Positions 20,476-28,847 of a stretch of DNA of 64,000 nt are shown here, piece after piece. The DNA is from Vicinamibacterales bacterium. GTDB lineage: Bacteria; Acidobacteriota; Vicinamibacteria; Vicinamibacterales; UBA2999. Under the pieces are notes generated by a model. The model had not been told where the DNA came from. It did not search any database and saw nothing but the letters and a program-made list of their open reading frames with translations. Numbering within the stretch: the stretch's first letter is position 1; each line of letters begins with the position of its first letter. The stretch covers positions 3,501 through 67,500 of the forward strand of contig JAWKHS010000026.1 of the NCBI GenBank assembly GCA_041394705.1. The letters are read 5' to 3'. The position numbers and the translations under genes are program-made.

Positions 20476-21162
20476 ATGGCCCTGATCGAAACCAACGACA
20501 TCTGGAAGACCTACACGATGGGCGACGAGGAGATTCACGCCCTGCGCGGCGTGAGCATCCAGATCGACAAGGGCGAGTACGTCGCCATCATGGGGCCGTC
20601 AGGGTCCGGCAAGTCCACGCTGATGAACCTGATCGGCTGCCTGGACACTCCCAGCAAGGGCACCTACCTGCTGAACGGCAAGCAGGTCAGCACGATGAAC
20701 GACAACGAGCTGGCCCGGATCAGGAACGAGGAGATCGGGTTCGTTTTCCAGACCTTCAACCTGCTGCCCCGCGCGACGGCCCTGCACAACGTGGAGCTTC
20801 CCCTGGTGTACGCCGGCATCTCCGCGAAGGACCGCCTGGACCGCGCCAAGGGCGCGCTCGAGCGCGTTGAACTGGGCCACCGCATGCACCACAAGCCGAA
20901 CGAGCTGTCCGGTGGTCAGCGTCAGCGCGTGGCCATCGCCCGGGCCCTCGTGAACAACCCGTCGATTCTCCTGGCCGATGAGCCGACCGGCAACCTCGAC
21001 TCCAAGACGGGCGTCGAGATCATGGCCCTCTTCGCCCGCCTTCACGAGGCCGGCAACACGATCGTGCTCGTGACGCACGAAGCCGACGTGGCGGCCTACG
21101 CACACCGCCAGATCCTTATCCGCGACGGCCAGGTCGAGAAGGACGTCCGCCAGGCGGCCTGA
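20476..21162 (+). CDS. ABC transporter ATP-binding protein, MacB/LolD type
   Basis: A 228-residue ABC ATPase. Walker A is GPSGSGKST (about residues 40-48), the Q-loop is FVFQTFNLLP, the signature is LSGGQRQRVAIARAL, Walker B is ILLADEPTGNLDS, and the switch His is in VTHEADVAAYAH. The GCLDTPSKG segment and overall length are typical of the MacB/LolD/FtsE group, which works with FtsX-fold permeases. No permease is adjacent: the next genes are on the other strand. The ADOP permease at 5555 could be a partner, but this is only a guess. Confidence 0.9.
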   Translation: MALIETNDIWKTYTMGDEEIHALRGVSIQIDKGEYVAIMGPSGSGKSTLMNLIGCLDTPSKGTYLLNGKQVSTMNDNELARIRNEEIGFVFQTFNLLPRATALHNVELPLVYAGISAKDRLDRAKGALERVELGHRMHHKPNELSGGQRQRVAIARALVNNPSILLADEPTGNLDSKTGVEIMALFARLHEAGNTIVLVTHEADVAAYAHRQILIRDGQVEKDVRQAA

Positions 21163-21189
21163 CGCCAGGCGCCGGGCCCGCGTCACGGG

Positions 21190-22077
21190 TTACCGGATGG
21201 CCGCCAGGTGGCCGGGCGCGACTTCGATGAGGGGCGCGTCGAGCGAGAGCGCGGCGGGATCGAGTTCGATGCGCAGCCGCGGCGCGTCGGGGTCGGTGAC
21301 GGGCACCGCCGAGAGCAACGCCTGTGTGTAGGGATGCGAGGGGGCGGCGAAAATCGCCTCCGTGTCGCCCATCTCCACGATCCGGCCCAGGTACATCACC
21401 GCGACGCGACGGCAGATGTGGCGCACGAGCCGGAGGTCGTGCGCGATGAACAGGTAGGTGAGCTGCAGGCGCTGCTGCAGGTCCATGAGCAGGTTCACCA
21501 CCTGCGCCTGAATCGACACGTCGAGCGCCGAGACGGGCTCGTCCGCGATGATGAACTTCGGCTCGAGCGCCAGCGCGCGGGCCAGGCCGATCCGTTGCCG
21601 CTGCCCGCCCGAGAACTCGTGCGGGTAGCGGTCCAGGTGCGCCGGGTCGAGACCGACGAGCCGGAACAGCTCGGCCACGCGCGCGGCCCGCTCGCGCGCC
21701 GAGCCCAGGCGGTGGATGACGAGCGGCTCGTCCACGATGTCGCGCGCCTTCATCCGGGGGTTCAACGACGAGTAGGGATCCTGGAAGATCATCTGCATGT
21801 GCCGCCGTGCGGCACGCAACTCCCCGGCCGAGTAGGCGAGCACGTCCTGGCCGCCGTAGTGCACGTGCCCGGACGTCGGCTCGACCAGACGGAGCATGCA
21901 GCGCCCCGTGGTGCTCTTGCCGCTGCCCGATTCGCCGACCAGCCCGAACGTCTCGCCCTCGTCGATCGAAAACGACACGCCGTCCACGGCCTTCACCACG
22001 GTGCCGCGCTGGAAGAGCCCGCCTCCACGGGTGAAGTGCTTCCGGAGGTCACGGACCTCGACGAGCGGCCGGGTCAC
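21190..22077 (-). CDS. Oligopeptide/dipeptide ABC transporter ATP-binding protein (DppF/OppF-like)
   Basis: A 295-residue ATPase. GESGSGKSTTGRCMLRL is Walker A, EFSGGQRQRIGLARALALEP the signature, and FIIADEPVSALDVSIQAQVV Walker B. SHPYTQALLSAVP begins the oligopeptide-type C-terminal region. That region is short and ends APLIEVAPGHLAAI, without the cysteine cluster seen in the partner protein. The start is GTG 22077, inside the stop of the upstream ATPase gene (GTGA, 4-bp overlap). Such ATPases normally power peptide, nickel or glycan import with two permeases and a binding protein, none of which is in the window. Confidence 0.9.
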   Translation of the reverse strand: MTRPLVEVRDLRKHFTRGGGLFQRGTVVKAVDGVSFSIDEGETFGLVGESGSGKSTTGRCMLRLVEPTSGHVHYGGQDVLAYSAGELRAARRHMQMIFQDPYSSLNPRMKARDIVDEPLVIHRLGSARERAARVAELFRLVGLDPAHLDRYPHEFSGGQRQRIGLARALALEPKFIIADEPVSALDVSIQAQVVNLLMDLQQRLQLTYLFIAHDLRLVRHICRRVAVMYLGRIVEMGDTEAIFAAPSHPYTQALLSAVPVTDPDAPRLRIELDPAALSLDAPLIEVAPGHLAAIR

Positions 22078-23111
22078 CGGGCGCCTCCCGTGCCGGCACT
22101 CGCCGGGCGGTCCTCGGCGACGTGCAGGACGCAGCGGGCGTGGTGCCCGTCTCCGACCGCGACGTCGGGCGGGACGGCGCGGACGCAGGCGTCGAGGCGG
22201 CTCGGGCACCGTGGGGCGAAGGCGCATCCGGGTGGCAGATCGGCCAGGTTCGGCACGGCGCCCTCGATGGCGACCAACCGGTCGCCGGCCCTTCCGCTGG
22301 GCATCGACGCCAGCAGCCCCCGCGTGTACGGATGCGCCGGCTGGCGGAAGATCGCCCGGACCGGGCCCTCTTCCACGATCCGGCCCGCGTACATCACGGC
22401 CACCCGATCGGCGACCTCCGCGATGACCCCGAGATCGTGGGTGATGAGCAGGAGCGAGAGGTCGAACGCCTTCTTCATCTCCCGCAGCAGATCCAGGATC
22501 TGGGCCTGGACGGTGACGTCGAGCGCGGTCGTGGGTTCGTCGGCGATGACGAGCGGCGGCCTGCACGCGAGCGCCACGGCCAGCATCACGCGCTGGCGCA
22601 TCCCGCCCGAGAGCTGGTGCGGGTAGTCGTCCACGCGCGTCTCCGGGTCGGCGATCTTCACGGCGCGGAGCAGATCCACCGCCCGGTCGCGCGCCTCGCG
22701 CGCGGTCGATCGGCCGTGGACGACCAGCGACTCCCCGATCTGCTTTCCCACCCGCATCACGGGATTCAGCGCCGCCATGGGCTCCTGGAACACGAGGCCG
22801 ATGCCGGCGCCTCGGACCGCGCACATCTCCTTCTCGGTCAGCGCCAGGAGATCTCGGCCCTGGAACTCGATGCGTCCGGCCGTGATGCGGCCCGGCGGCG
22901 GCACGAGGCGCAGCAGCGAGAACGCCGTGACGGACTTGCCGCTGCCGGACTCGCCGACCAGGCCCAGCGTCTCGCCCTTGCGAATCTCGAACGACAGGTC
23001 GTTCACGGCCACGAGCGGCGGGCCGCCGGTGTCGAACACCGTCGTGAGGCCGCGGACGGCCAGGAGCGGGCCGGCCGTCCCCGGCGGGGCGGCGGCCGCC
23101 GGACTAGTCAA
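22074..23111 (-). CDS. Oligopeptide/dipeptide ABC transporter ATP-binding protein (DppD/OppD-like)
   Basis: A 345-residue ATPase. LVGESGSGKSVTAFSLLRL is Walker A, LSGGMRQRVMLAVALACRP the signature, and LVIADEPTTALDVTVQAQIL Walker B. The C-terminal region holds the oligopeptide-type tail and four cysteines (CAFAPRC, then DAC and RCVL), a pattern that in the family can bind an iron-sulfur cluster. The start is TTG 23111, with GCGAGG 6 nt upstream. It overlaps the end of the mutase gene by 8 bp, so expression is coupled to it. An upstream extension to 23345 is the mutase read out of frame. Confidence 0.9.
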   Translation of the reverse strand: MTSPAAAAPPGTAGPLLAVRGLTTVFDTGGPPLVAVNDLSFEIRKGETLGLVGESGSGKSVTAFSLLRLVPPPGRITAGRIEFQGRDLLALTEKEMCAVRGAGIGLVFQEPMAALNPVMRVGKQIGESLVVHGRSTAREARDRAVDLLRAVKIADPETRVDDYPHQLSGGMRQRVMLAVALACRPPLVIADEPTTALDVTVQAQILDLLREMKKAFDLSLLLITHDLGVIAEVADRVAVMYAGRIVEEGPVRAIFRQPAHPYTRGLLASMPSGRAGDRLVAIEGAVPNLADLPPGCAFAPRCPSRLDACVRAVPPDVAVGDGHHARCVLHVAEDRPASAGTGGAR

Positions 23112-24672
23112 TGGCGACCTCGCGGAACTCGCCGAACACGCCCCGCATCGTATCCGCGATCTCGCCCACGGTCGCCTGGGCCTCGACGGCGGCGATGATC
23201 GGCGGCACCAGGTTGTCCCGGCCCGCGGCGGCGGTCGCGACGGCGGCCAGCGCGGCTCGGCTGGCGTCGTCGTCACGCTGCGCGCGCAGGCGGCGCACTT
23301 TCTCCACCTGGCGGCGCTCCACGTCGGGATCGAGCGCGAACACATCGAGCGTGGGCCGCTCGTCGGTGCCGAAGCGGTTCACGCCCACGACCACCTGGGT
23401 GCCCGAGTCGATCGCCTGCTGCGCCCGGTACGCCGACTCCTGGATCTGCCGCTGCACGTACCCGGTCTCGATCGCGCGAAGCGTGCCGCCGACGCCGTCG
23501 ATGCGCGCCATCAGGTCGACGGCCCCCGACTCGATCTCGTCGGTCAGCCGCTCGACGTGCCACGACCCGCCGAATGGATCCACCGTGTTCGCCACGCCGG
23601 ACTCGTGCGCGATGACCTGCTGCGTACGCAGCGCGAGGCGGGCCGAGTCCTCGGTGGGAAGCGCCAGCGCCTCGTCGCGGGAGTTCGTGTGCAGCGACTG
23701 CGTGCCGCCGAGCACCGCCGCCAGGGCCTGCACCGCGACGCGCACCACGTTGTTGTCGGGCTGCTGCGCCGTGAGCGTGCTGCCCGCCGTCTGGGTGTGG
23801 AACCTGAGCTGCATCGCCCGCGGGTTGGTCGCGCCGAAGCGGTCGCGCATGATGCGCGCCCACAGGCGCCGGGCCGCCCGGAACTTGGCGACCTCCTCCA
23901 GGAAGTCGTTGTGGGCGTTGAAGAAGAACGAGAGGCGCTGCCCGAAGGAGTTGACGTCCAGTCCCGCGTCCACCGCCGCCTGGACGTACGCCACGGCGTT
24001 GGCGAAGGTGAAGGCCACCTCCTGGACGGCCGTGGAGCCGGCCTCGCGGATGTGGTACCCGCTGATGGAGATGGTGTTCCACTGCGGCACTTCCCGTTCG
24101 CAGTAGGCGAAGACGTCGGTCACGACCCTGAGCGAGGGACCCGGCGGGAAGATGTAGGTGCCGCGGGCGATGTACTCCTTGAGAATGTCGTTCTGCACCG
24201 TGCCGGACAGCGCCCTGGAGCCGACGCCCTGGCGCTTGCCCACGGCCACATAGAGCGCCAGCAGGATGATGGCGGTGGCGTTGATGGTCATCGACGTGGA
24301 CACCGTCCCCAGGGGAATCCCGTCGAACAGCGTCGCCATGTCGTCGATGGAGTCGATGGCGACCCCGACCTTGCCGACCTCGCCCGCCGCCAGGGCGTGG
24401 TCCGAGTCGTAGCCGATCTGGGTGGGCAGGTCGAACGCGACGCTCAGGCCCGAGACGCCCTGCCCGAGCAGATACCGGTACCGGGCGTTGGAGGCCTCGG
24501 CCGTGCCGAACCCGGCGTACTGCCGCATCGTCCAGAGCCGGCCACGGTACATGGTCGGCTGAATCCCCCGGGTATAGGGGAACTCCCCTGGGAACCCGAG
24601 ATCCCGCTGGTCGTCCCAGCCGGTGAGGTCGTGGGGCGAGGCGTGGAACCGCTTCGGCGTCGGGTCGGTCAT
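23104..24672 (-). CDS. Methylmalonyl-CoA mutase family, large subunit without B12 domain
   Basis: A 522-residue acyl-CoA mutase catalytic chain (TIM barrel). The N-terminus has the family stretch PYTRGIQPTMYRGRLWTMRQ and AGFGTAEASNARYRYLL; later come SISGYHIREAGSTAVQE, the QLRFHTQTAGSTLTAQQP segment, and SLHTNSRDEALALPTEDSA. The protein ends at about residue 520, with no C-terminal DxHxxG cobalamin-binding domain. It therefore needs a separate small B12 subunit, which is not in the window. The reaction is the interconversion of methylmalonyl-CoA and succinyl-CoA or a related branched/linear pair. The ATG at 24672 follows TACAAT by 7 nt. It is the first gene of an operon with two ABC ATPases. 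Confidence 0.9.
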   Translation of the reverse strand: MTDPTPKRFHASPHDLTGWDDQRDLGFPGEFPYTRGIQPTMYRGRLWTMRQYAGFGTAEASNARYRYLLGQGVSGLSVAFDLPTQIGYDSDHALAAGEVGKVGVAIDSIDDMATLFDGIPLGTVSTSMTINATAIILLALYVAVGKRQGVGSRALSGTVQNDILKEYIARGTYIFPPGPSLRVVTDVFAYCEREVPQWNTISISGYHIREAGSTAVQEVAFTFANAVAYVQAAVDAGLDVNSFGQRLSFFFNAHNDFLEEVAKFRAARRLWARIMRDRFGATNPRAMQLRFHTQTAGSTLTAQQPDNNVVRVAVQALAAVLGGTQSLHTNSRDEALALPTEDSARLALRTQQVIAHESGVANTVDPFGGSWHVERLTDEIESGAVDLMARIDGVGGTLRAIETGYVQRQIQESAYRAQQAIDSGTQVVVGVNRFGTDERPTLDVFALDPDVERRQVEKVRRLRAQRDDDASRAALAAVATAAAGRDNLVPPIIAAVEAQATVGEIADTMRGVFGEFREVAID

Positions 24673-24679
24673 CCCCGGC

Positions 24680-24685
24680 ATTGTA
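24680..24685 (-). promoter_or_regulatory. -10-like hexamer TACAAT, probable leaderless start of the mutase gene
   Basis: On the minus strand TACAAT ends 7 nt before the ATG at 24672. No Shine-Dalgarno sequence lies before this ATG. TTGACT occurs upstream but only 10 nt away, too close to be a normal -35. Confidence 0.5.
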
Positions 24686-24728
24686 GCCACCGGGAAGTCA
24701 ATGGCAGGACCGAGGCCCTTGCACACGA

Positions 24729-24757
24729 TTGCACCAAAATGCAACCCCTCGTAGAAT
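24729..24757 (+). promoter_or_regulatory. Sigma-70-type promoter for the 100-aa gene
   Basis: TTGCAC (24729-24734) and TAGAAT (24752-24757) are spaced by exactly 17 nt. Each matches consensus at 4-5 of 6 positions. The predicted transcript starts near 24764, giving a leader of about 66 nt before the ATG at 24830. Confidence 0.55.
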
Positions 24758-24829
24758 GGCGAGGATTCGCGCCGGGCACCCAGCCTCTGCGGATTCCGAC
24801 GTTCCTCACTGACGAGATGGGGAAGCTGC

Positions 24830-25132
24830 ATGGATGACGTACAGAACCGCCTTGCGCGCGAGCTCGCCGATGCCATCGCGGCGGCCGTCGCGCAGGATGC
24901 CGGGGTCGAACGGTGCCGGGCCCGTGCCAAGGCTGCGGGATTCCACCTGCACGTGAACCTCGAGGCGACGGTGGGCTTCGCCTCCGTGGACGGCCAGGGC
25001 GCGGGTGAGGCTGGCGAGGCAGTCGCGCCGACGCCTCTCCCGGCATTCGAGGTGACCGCAAACGACCGGCGCTTCCTGCGGTCGCTCCGGATCGCGGCCG
25101 ACGAGGTCAACCTTCAGGAAAACAACGGCTAG
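24830..25132 (+). CDS. Small hypothetical protein (100 aa)
   Basis: I do not recognise a family. The N-terminal half (MDDVQNRLARELADAIAAAV) is a likely amphipathic helix, followed by GFHLHVNLEATVGFAS which could form a beta hairpin. A Gly/Ala-rich linker leads to a charged C-terminal segment (NDRRFLRSLRIAADE). No signal peptide, membrane segment or metal motif is visible. A good promoter lies upstream, which supports expression. It meets phosphoglycerate mutase tail to tail, with the two stop codons sharing the palindrome CTAG at 25129-25132. Confidence 0.6.
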   Translation: MDDVQNRLARELADAIAAAVAQDAGVERCRARAKAAGFHLHVNLEATVGFASVDGQGAGEAGEAVAPTPLPAFEVTANDRRFLRSLRIAADEVNLQENNG

Positions 25133-25890
25133 CGGGCGGTTCCGCCCGTTCCGGCCTGCTTCGCCACCGCCTCGGCGGCCCGCTTGGCGGCCTCCGGGTC
25201 GCCCAGATACCGTCCCGGCTTGAGGGGCCGGAGATCGGCATCGAGCTCGTACACCAGCGGGATGCCCGTCGGGATGTTGAGCTCGACGATGTCGCGGTCG
25301 CTGATGCCGTCGAGGTACTTCACGAGGGCCCGGAGACTGTTCCCGTGTGCCGCGATGATCACGCGCCGCCCGCTGCGGATGGCTGGCGCGATGGTCTCGT
25401 GCCAGTACGGCAGGAAGCGCTGCACCGTGTCCTTCAGGCACTCCGTGCGCGGGAGCTCGGCGGCGTCGACGTCGGCATAGCGCCGATCGTGTCCCGGAAA
25501 ATACGGATCGTCGGCGCTCAGGGCCGGCGGCGGGATGTCGTAGCTGCGCCGCCAGATCTTCACCTGCGCCTCGCCGTGCTTCGCGGCGGTCTCCGCCTTG
25601 TTGAGGCCCTGGAGGGCGCCGTAGTGGCGCTCGTTCAGCCGCCAGGACTTGTGAACGGGAATCCACAGCAGGTCCAGCTCGTCCTGGACGATCCACAACG
25701 TGCGGATGGCACGCTTGAGGACCGAGCAGAACGCCAGGTCGAAGGTCAGGCCCTCGGCTTTGAGGAGCTCGCCGGCCGCGCGAGCCTCTGTCTGGCCTTT
25801 CTCGCTCAGGTCGACGTCCACCCAGCCGGTGAACCGGTTCTCCCGGTTCCACTGCGACTCCCCATGGCGCACGAGAACGACGGTGTGCAT
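25129..25890 (-). CDS. gpmA: 2,3-bisphosphoglycerate-dependent phosphoglycerate mutase
   Basis: A 253-residue cofactor-dependent enzyme that interconverts 3- and 2-phosphoglycerate in glycolysis. The phosphohistidine motif LVRHGESQWN is at residues 6-15, followed by NRFTGWVDVDLSEKG. ERHYGALQG and the second catalytic His in AAHGNSLRALVKYL complete the active site. The C-terminus is about 15 residues longer and Ala/Lys-rich. Its ATG lies 2 bp after the enolase stop, so eno and gpmA are co-transcribed and catalyse consecutive steps. Confidence 0.95.
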   Translation of the reverse strand: MHTVVLVRHGESQWNRENRFTGWVDVDLSEKGQTEARAAGELLKAEGLTFDLAFCSVLKRAIRTLWIVQDELDLLWIPVHKSWRLNERHYGALQGLNKAETAAKHGEAQVKIWRRSYDIPPPALSADDPYFPGHDRRYADVDAAELPRTECLKDTVQRFLPYWHETIAPAIRSGRRVIIAAHGNSLRALVKYLDGISDRDIVELNIPTGIPLVYELDADLRPLKPGRYLGDPEAAKRAAEAVAKQAGTGGTAR

Positions 25891-25892
25891 GG

Positions 25893-27188
25893 TCAGCTCA
25901 ACTGGGCGATGGCGGCGCGGCCGGCATACACCGCGCCGTCGCCGAGCGCCTCTTCGATGCGGAGCAACTGGTTGTACTTGGCGATCCGATCGCTGCGCGA
26001 CGCCGACCCGGTCTTGATCTGGCCGGCCGACGTGCCGACGGCGAGGTCCGCGATGGTGGCGTCCTCCGTCTCGCCGGATCGGTGGGAGATCACGCTGCGG
26101 TACCCGGCCTTGGACGCCATGGCGATCGCGTCGAGCGTCTCGCTGACGGTGCCGATCTGATTCAGCTTCACGAGCAGCGCATTCGCCACCCCGTCCGCGA
26201 TGCCGCGTTCCAGGATCGACGGATTGGTGACGAACACGTCGTCGCCGACGAGCTGCACGCGCGTGCCGAGGGCCTGCGTGAGCAGCTTCCACCCCCGCCA
26301 GTCGCCTTCCGCGCAGCCGTCCTCGATCGACAGGATTGGGTATTGGCGGCACCAGTCCTCGTACAGGGCCACCATGCCCTCCGAGTCGCGCCCGGGCTCG
26401 CCGGACTTGTGGAACTCGTATCTGCCGTCGGCGTTGCCGAACTCGCTGGCCGCGCAGTCGAGCGCGATGTAGACGTCGTTCCCGGCCTTGAATCCCGCCG
26501 TGCCGATGGCCTCCATGACGGCGTCGAGCGCGTCCTTGTTGCTCTTGAGGTTCGGTGCGAACCCGCCTTCGTCGCCCACGCCCGTGGCCAGGCCGCGGCC
26601 CTTCAGGATGGCGCGCAGGGCGTGGAAGATCTCGGTGCCGGCCCGGAGCGCTTCCTTGAAGGACGGGAAGCCCACCGGCATGACCATGAACTCCTGGAAG
26701 TCCACGTTCGTATCGGCATGGGCGCCGCCATTGAGGATGTTCATCATCGGCACCGGGAGCCGGTAGCCCCCGGTGGCTCCGGCCTCCACGGCGATGTGGG
26801 CGTACAGCGGCAGGCCGGCGCGTTCGGCGCCCGCCTTGAGGGCGGCCATCGACACGCCGAGGATGGCGTTGGCGCCCAGCCGTCCCTTCGCCGGGGTGCC
26901 ATCGAGGGCGATGAGCGCCCGATCGAGGTCCCGTTGGGTCCAATCGCGATTCACGACGGCGCTCCGAATCTCGCCGTTGACGTGGCCGACCGCCCGCGTC
27001 ACGCCCTTGCCGAGGAATCGAGCCTTGTCGCCGTCACGCAGCTCCAGGGCCTCGCGCTCGCCGGTGGACGCGCCTGACGGGACGGCCGCGCGCCCACGGG
27101 CGCCGTTGTCGAGCAGGACGTCCACCTCGACGGTGGGGTTGCCGCGCGAATCGAGAATCTCGCGACCGCGGATATCGACGATGTGCAC
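25893..27188 (-). CDS. eno: Enolase (phosphopyruvate hydratase)
   Basis: A 431-residue enzyme converting 2-phosphoglycerate to phosphoenolpyruvate. The N-terminus HIVDIRGREILDSRGNPTVE, GASTGEREALELRDGD, and the signature LLVKLNQIGTVSETL with the catalytic Lys are present, along with SHRSGETEDATIADLAV. Metal-binding Asp/Glu positions appear in YIALDCAASEF, SIEDGCAE and LVGDDVFVTNP. The start is GTG 27188. It acts in the cytoplasm and, in many bacteria, also on RNA-degradation complexes. It is the first gene of a two-gene glycolytic operon with gpmA. Confidence 0.97.
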   Translation of the reverse strand: MHIVDIRGREILDSRGNPTVEVDVLLDNGARGRAAVPSGASTGEREALELRDGDKARFLGKGVTRAVGHVNGEIRSAVVNRDWTQRDLDRALIALDGTPAKGRLGANAILGVSMAALKAGAERAGLPLYAHIAVEAGATGGYRLPVPMMNILNGGAHADTNVDFQEFMVMPVGFPSFKEALRAGTEIFHALRAILKGRGLATGVGDEGGFAPNLKSNKDALDAVMEAIGTAGFKAGNDVYIALDCAASEFGNADGRYEFHKSGEPGRDSEGMVALYEDWCRQYPILSIEDGCAEGDWRGWKLLTQALGTRVQLVGDDVFVTNPSILERGIADGVANALLVKLNQIGTVSETLDAIAMASKAGYRSVISHRSGETEDATIADLAVGTSAGQIKTGSASRSDRIAKYNQLLRIEEALGDGAVYAGRAAIAQLS

Positions 27189-27347
27189 GTTGGGCGCTCC
27201 CGGGCGTCGTGAGCAGGCCGAGCCGACGGCCGACGACGCGCTTCAGTATCCTCGAAAACCCGTGGCCTGGCCCGCGGTCGTCCCGCACGAGCCCGCGCTT
27301 CGCTTGCAGGCGCAGGATACGGCGCGCAACGGGTGCCGCGCCGGCGG

Positions 27348-28619
27348 CTACGGCCGGTCCACGCGCTGCTCGATCGCCAGTGCGTCCTCGGCCACGGGCG
27401 CGACGAGCGGCTCCTCGTCCAGGGTCACGACCACGATGCCTCGCTCCGTCACGGTATGCCGCGAGCGATCGGCCGCCTCGTCGTATCCGATGAGGGCGCC
27501 ACGCGGGATGAGCACGTCGCGGTCCACGATCGCGTTTCGGATTCGCGCATGGCGGCCGACCTGCACGCCTGGCATGAGGATCGAGTTCTCGACGGTCGCG
27601 AAGCTGTGGACGCGTACGTTCGGACAGAGCACCGAGCCGCGGACGCTGCTCCCGGACACGATGCACCCGGGCGAGATGACGGAGTCCAGGGCCGTGCCCG
27701 TGCGGCCGTCGTCGGCGAACACGAACTTCGCCGGCGGCGCCTGCGGCTGGTGGGTCCGGAGCGGCCACTCGGGATCGTACAGGTTGAACTCGGGGCTCAC
27801 GCCGCAGAGGTCCATGTTCGCCTCGTAGTAGGCGTCGAGCGTTCCGATGTCGCGCCAGTACTTCGCCGACTTCTTGTTCTCGTCGTAGAACGGATACGCG
27901 AAGACTCGGCTGGTGCGGATGAGCGCCGGGATGATGTCCTTGCCGAAGTCGTGATGGCTGTCGGGGTCGGCGGCGTCGCTCTGGAGCGCCCGCGCGAGGA
28001 CGTCCATCCTGAAGACGTAGATGCCCATCGAGGCGAGCGCCAGATGGGCGTGCCCCGGCATGCCGGGCGGGGCGGTGGGCTTCTCCAGGAAGTCCGTGAT
28101 TCTGGACTGGGCGTCGATCGCCACCACGCCGAAGCGGCGGCCCTCGGCGACCGGCACCTCGATCGTCGCGAGCGTGACGTCCGCGTCGGCGTCCTCGTGC
28201 GCGCGGATCATCTTCCGGTAGTCCATCTTGTACACATGGTCGCCCGCGAGCACGACGACGTGTCGCGCAGTCTCGCGCTCGATCGAATACATGTTCTGGT
28301 ACACGGCGTCCGCCGTGCCCAGATACCAGTGTTCGCCGGTCCGCTTCTGCGGCGGCAGGATCTCGATGAACTCGCCGAGCTCTTCCGAGACGACGTTCCA
28401 TCCCATGCGGATGTGGCGGTTGAGGGACAGCGACTTGTACTGCGTGGCGATGAAGACCCGCCGGAGCCCGGAGTTGACGCAGTTCGAGAGGACGAAATCG
28501 ATGATGCGGTAAGGGCCGCCGAAGTAGACGGCCGGCTTGGCACGCTCGCGGGTCAGCGGCGCCAGCCGTTCCCCAGCGCCACCAGCCAGCACGATGACCA
28601 GCGTCTCGTCGCGAAACAC
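27348..28619 (-). CDS. glgC: Glucose-1-phosphate adenylyltransferase
   Basis: A 423-residue enzyme making ADP-glucose, the first committed step of glycogen synthesis. The nucleotide-binding loop VLAGGAGERLAPLTRERAKP is at residues 8-27, followed by YFGGPYRIIDFVLSN. HYLG-type sugar contacts appear as WYLGTADAV, VVLAGDHVYKMDY is the metal-binding region, and the C-terminal left-handed helix repeats are in the last 120 residues (SVISPGCIVSGS). The start is GTG 28619 with GGAGG 5 nt before it. It is monocistronic, 159 bp from the eno start. Confidence 0.95.
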   Translation of the reverse strand: MFRDETLVIVLAGGAGERLAPLTRERAKPAVYFGGPYRIIDFVLSNCVNSGLRRVFIATQYKSLSLNRHIRMGWNVVSEELGEFIEILPPQKRTGEHWYLGTADAVYQNMYSIERETARHVVVLAGDHVYKMDYRKMIRAHEDADADVTLATIEVPVAEGRRFGVVAIDAQSRITDFLEKPTAPPGMPGHAHLALASMGIYVFRMDVLARALQSDAADPDSHHDFGKDIIPALIRTSRVFAYPFYDENKKSAKYWRDIGTLDAYYEANMDLCGVSPEFNLYDPEWPLRTHQPQAPPAKFVFADDGRTGTALDSVISPGCIVSGSSVRGSVLCPNVRVHSFATVENSILMPGVQVGRHARIRNAIVDRDVLIPRGALIGYDEAADRSRHTVTERGIVVVTLDEEPLVAPVAEDALAIEQRVDRP

Positions 28620-28775
28620 GTCGGCCTCCGGGGATGAGATGCAGGGAGGGCGCGCCGGTGTCGATCCGGGGAAGCGACCCGTCCCGGGACCCGGGTGCGA
28701 GGCCCCGTCGCAATCTACCACGCCCGCAACGGTTCAGATACGTGCAACTCGTTTCTCTCCAATCGCTTAGCGTGA

Positions 28776-28804
28776 TTGACACGGCGTGAGGCTGCTCATA
28801 TGAT
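28776..28804 (+). promoter_or_regulatory. Near-consensus sigma-70 promoter
   Basis: TTGACA (28776-28781) and TATGAT (28799-28804) are separated by exactly 17 nt, giving 6/6 and 5/6 matches. The expected transcript starts near 28811, with a 37-nt leader before the ATG at 28848. This is the strongest promoter I see in the window. Confidence 0.75.
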
Positions 28805-28847
28805 GAAGAGCCGATCCACTTTCTCAGGCCTTTCTTTGGAGATTTTC

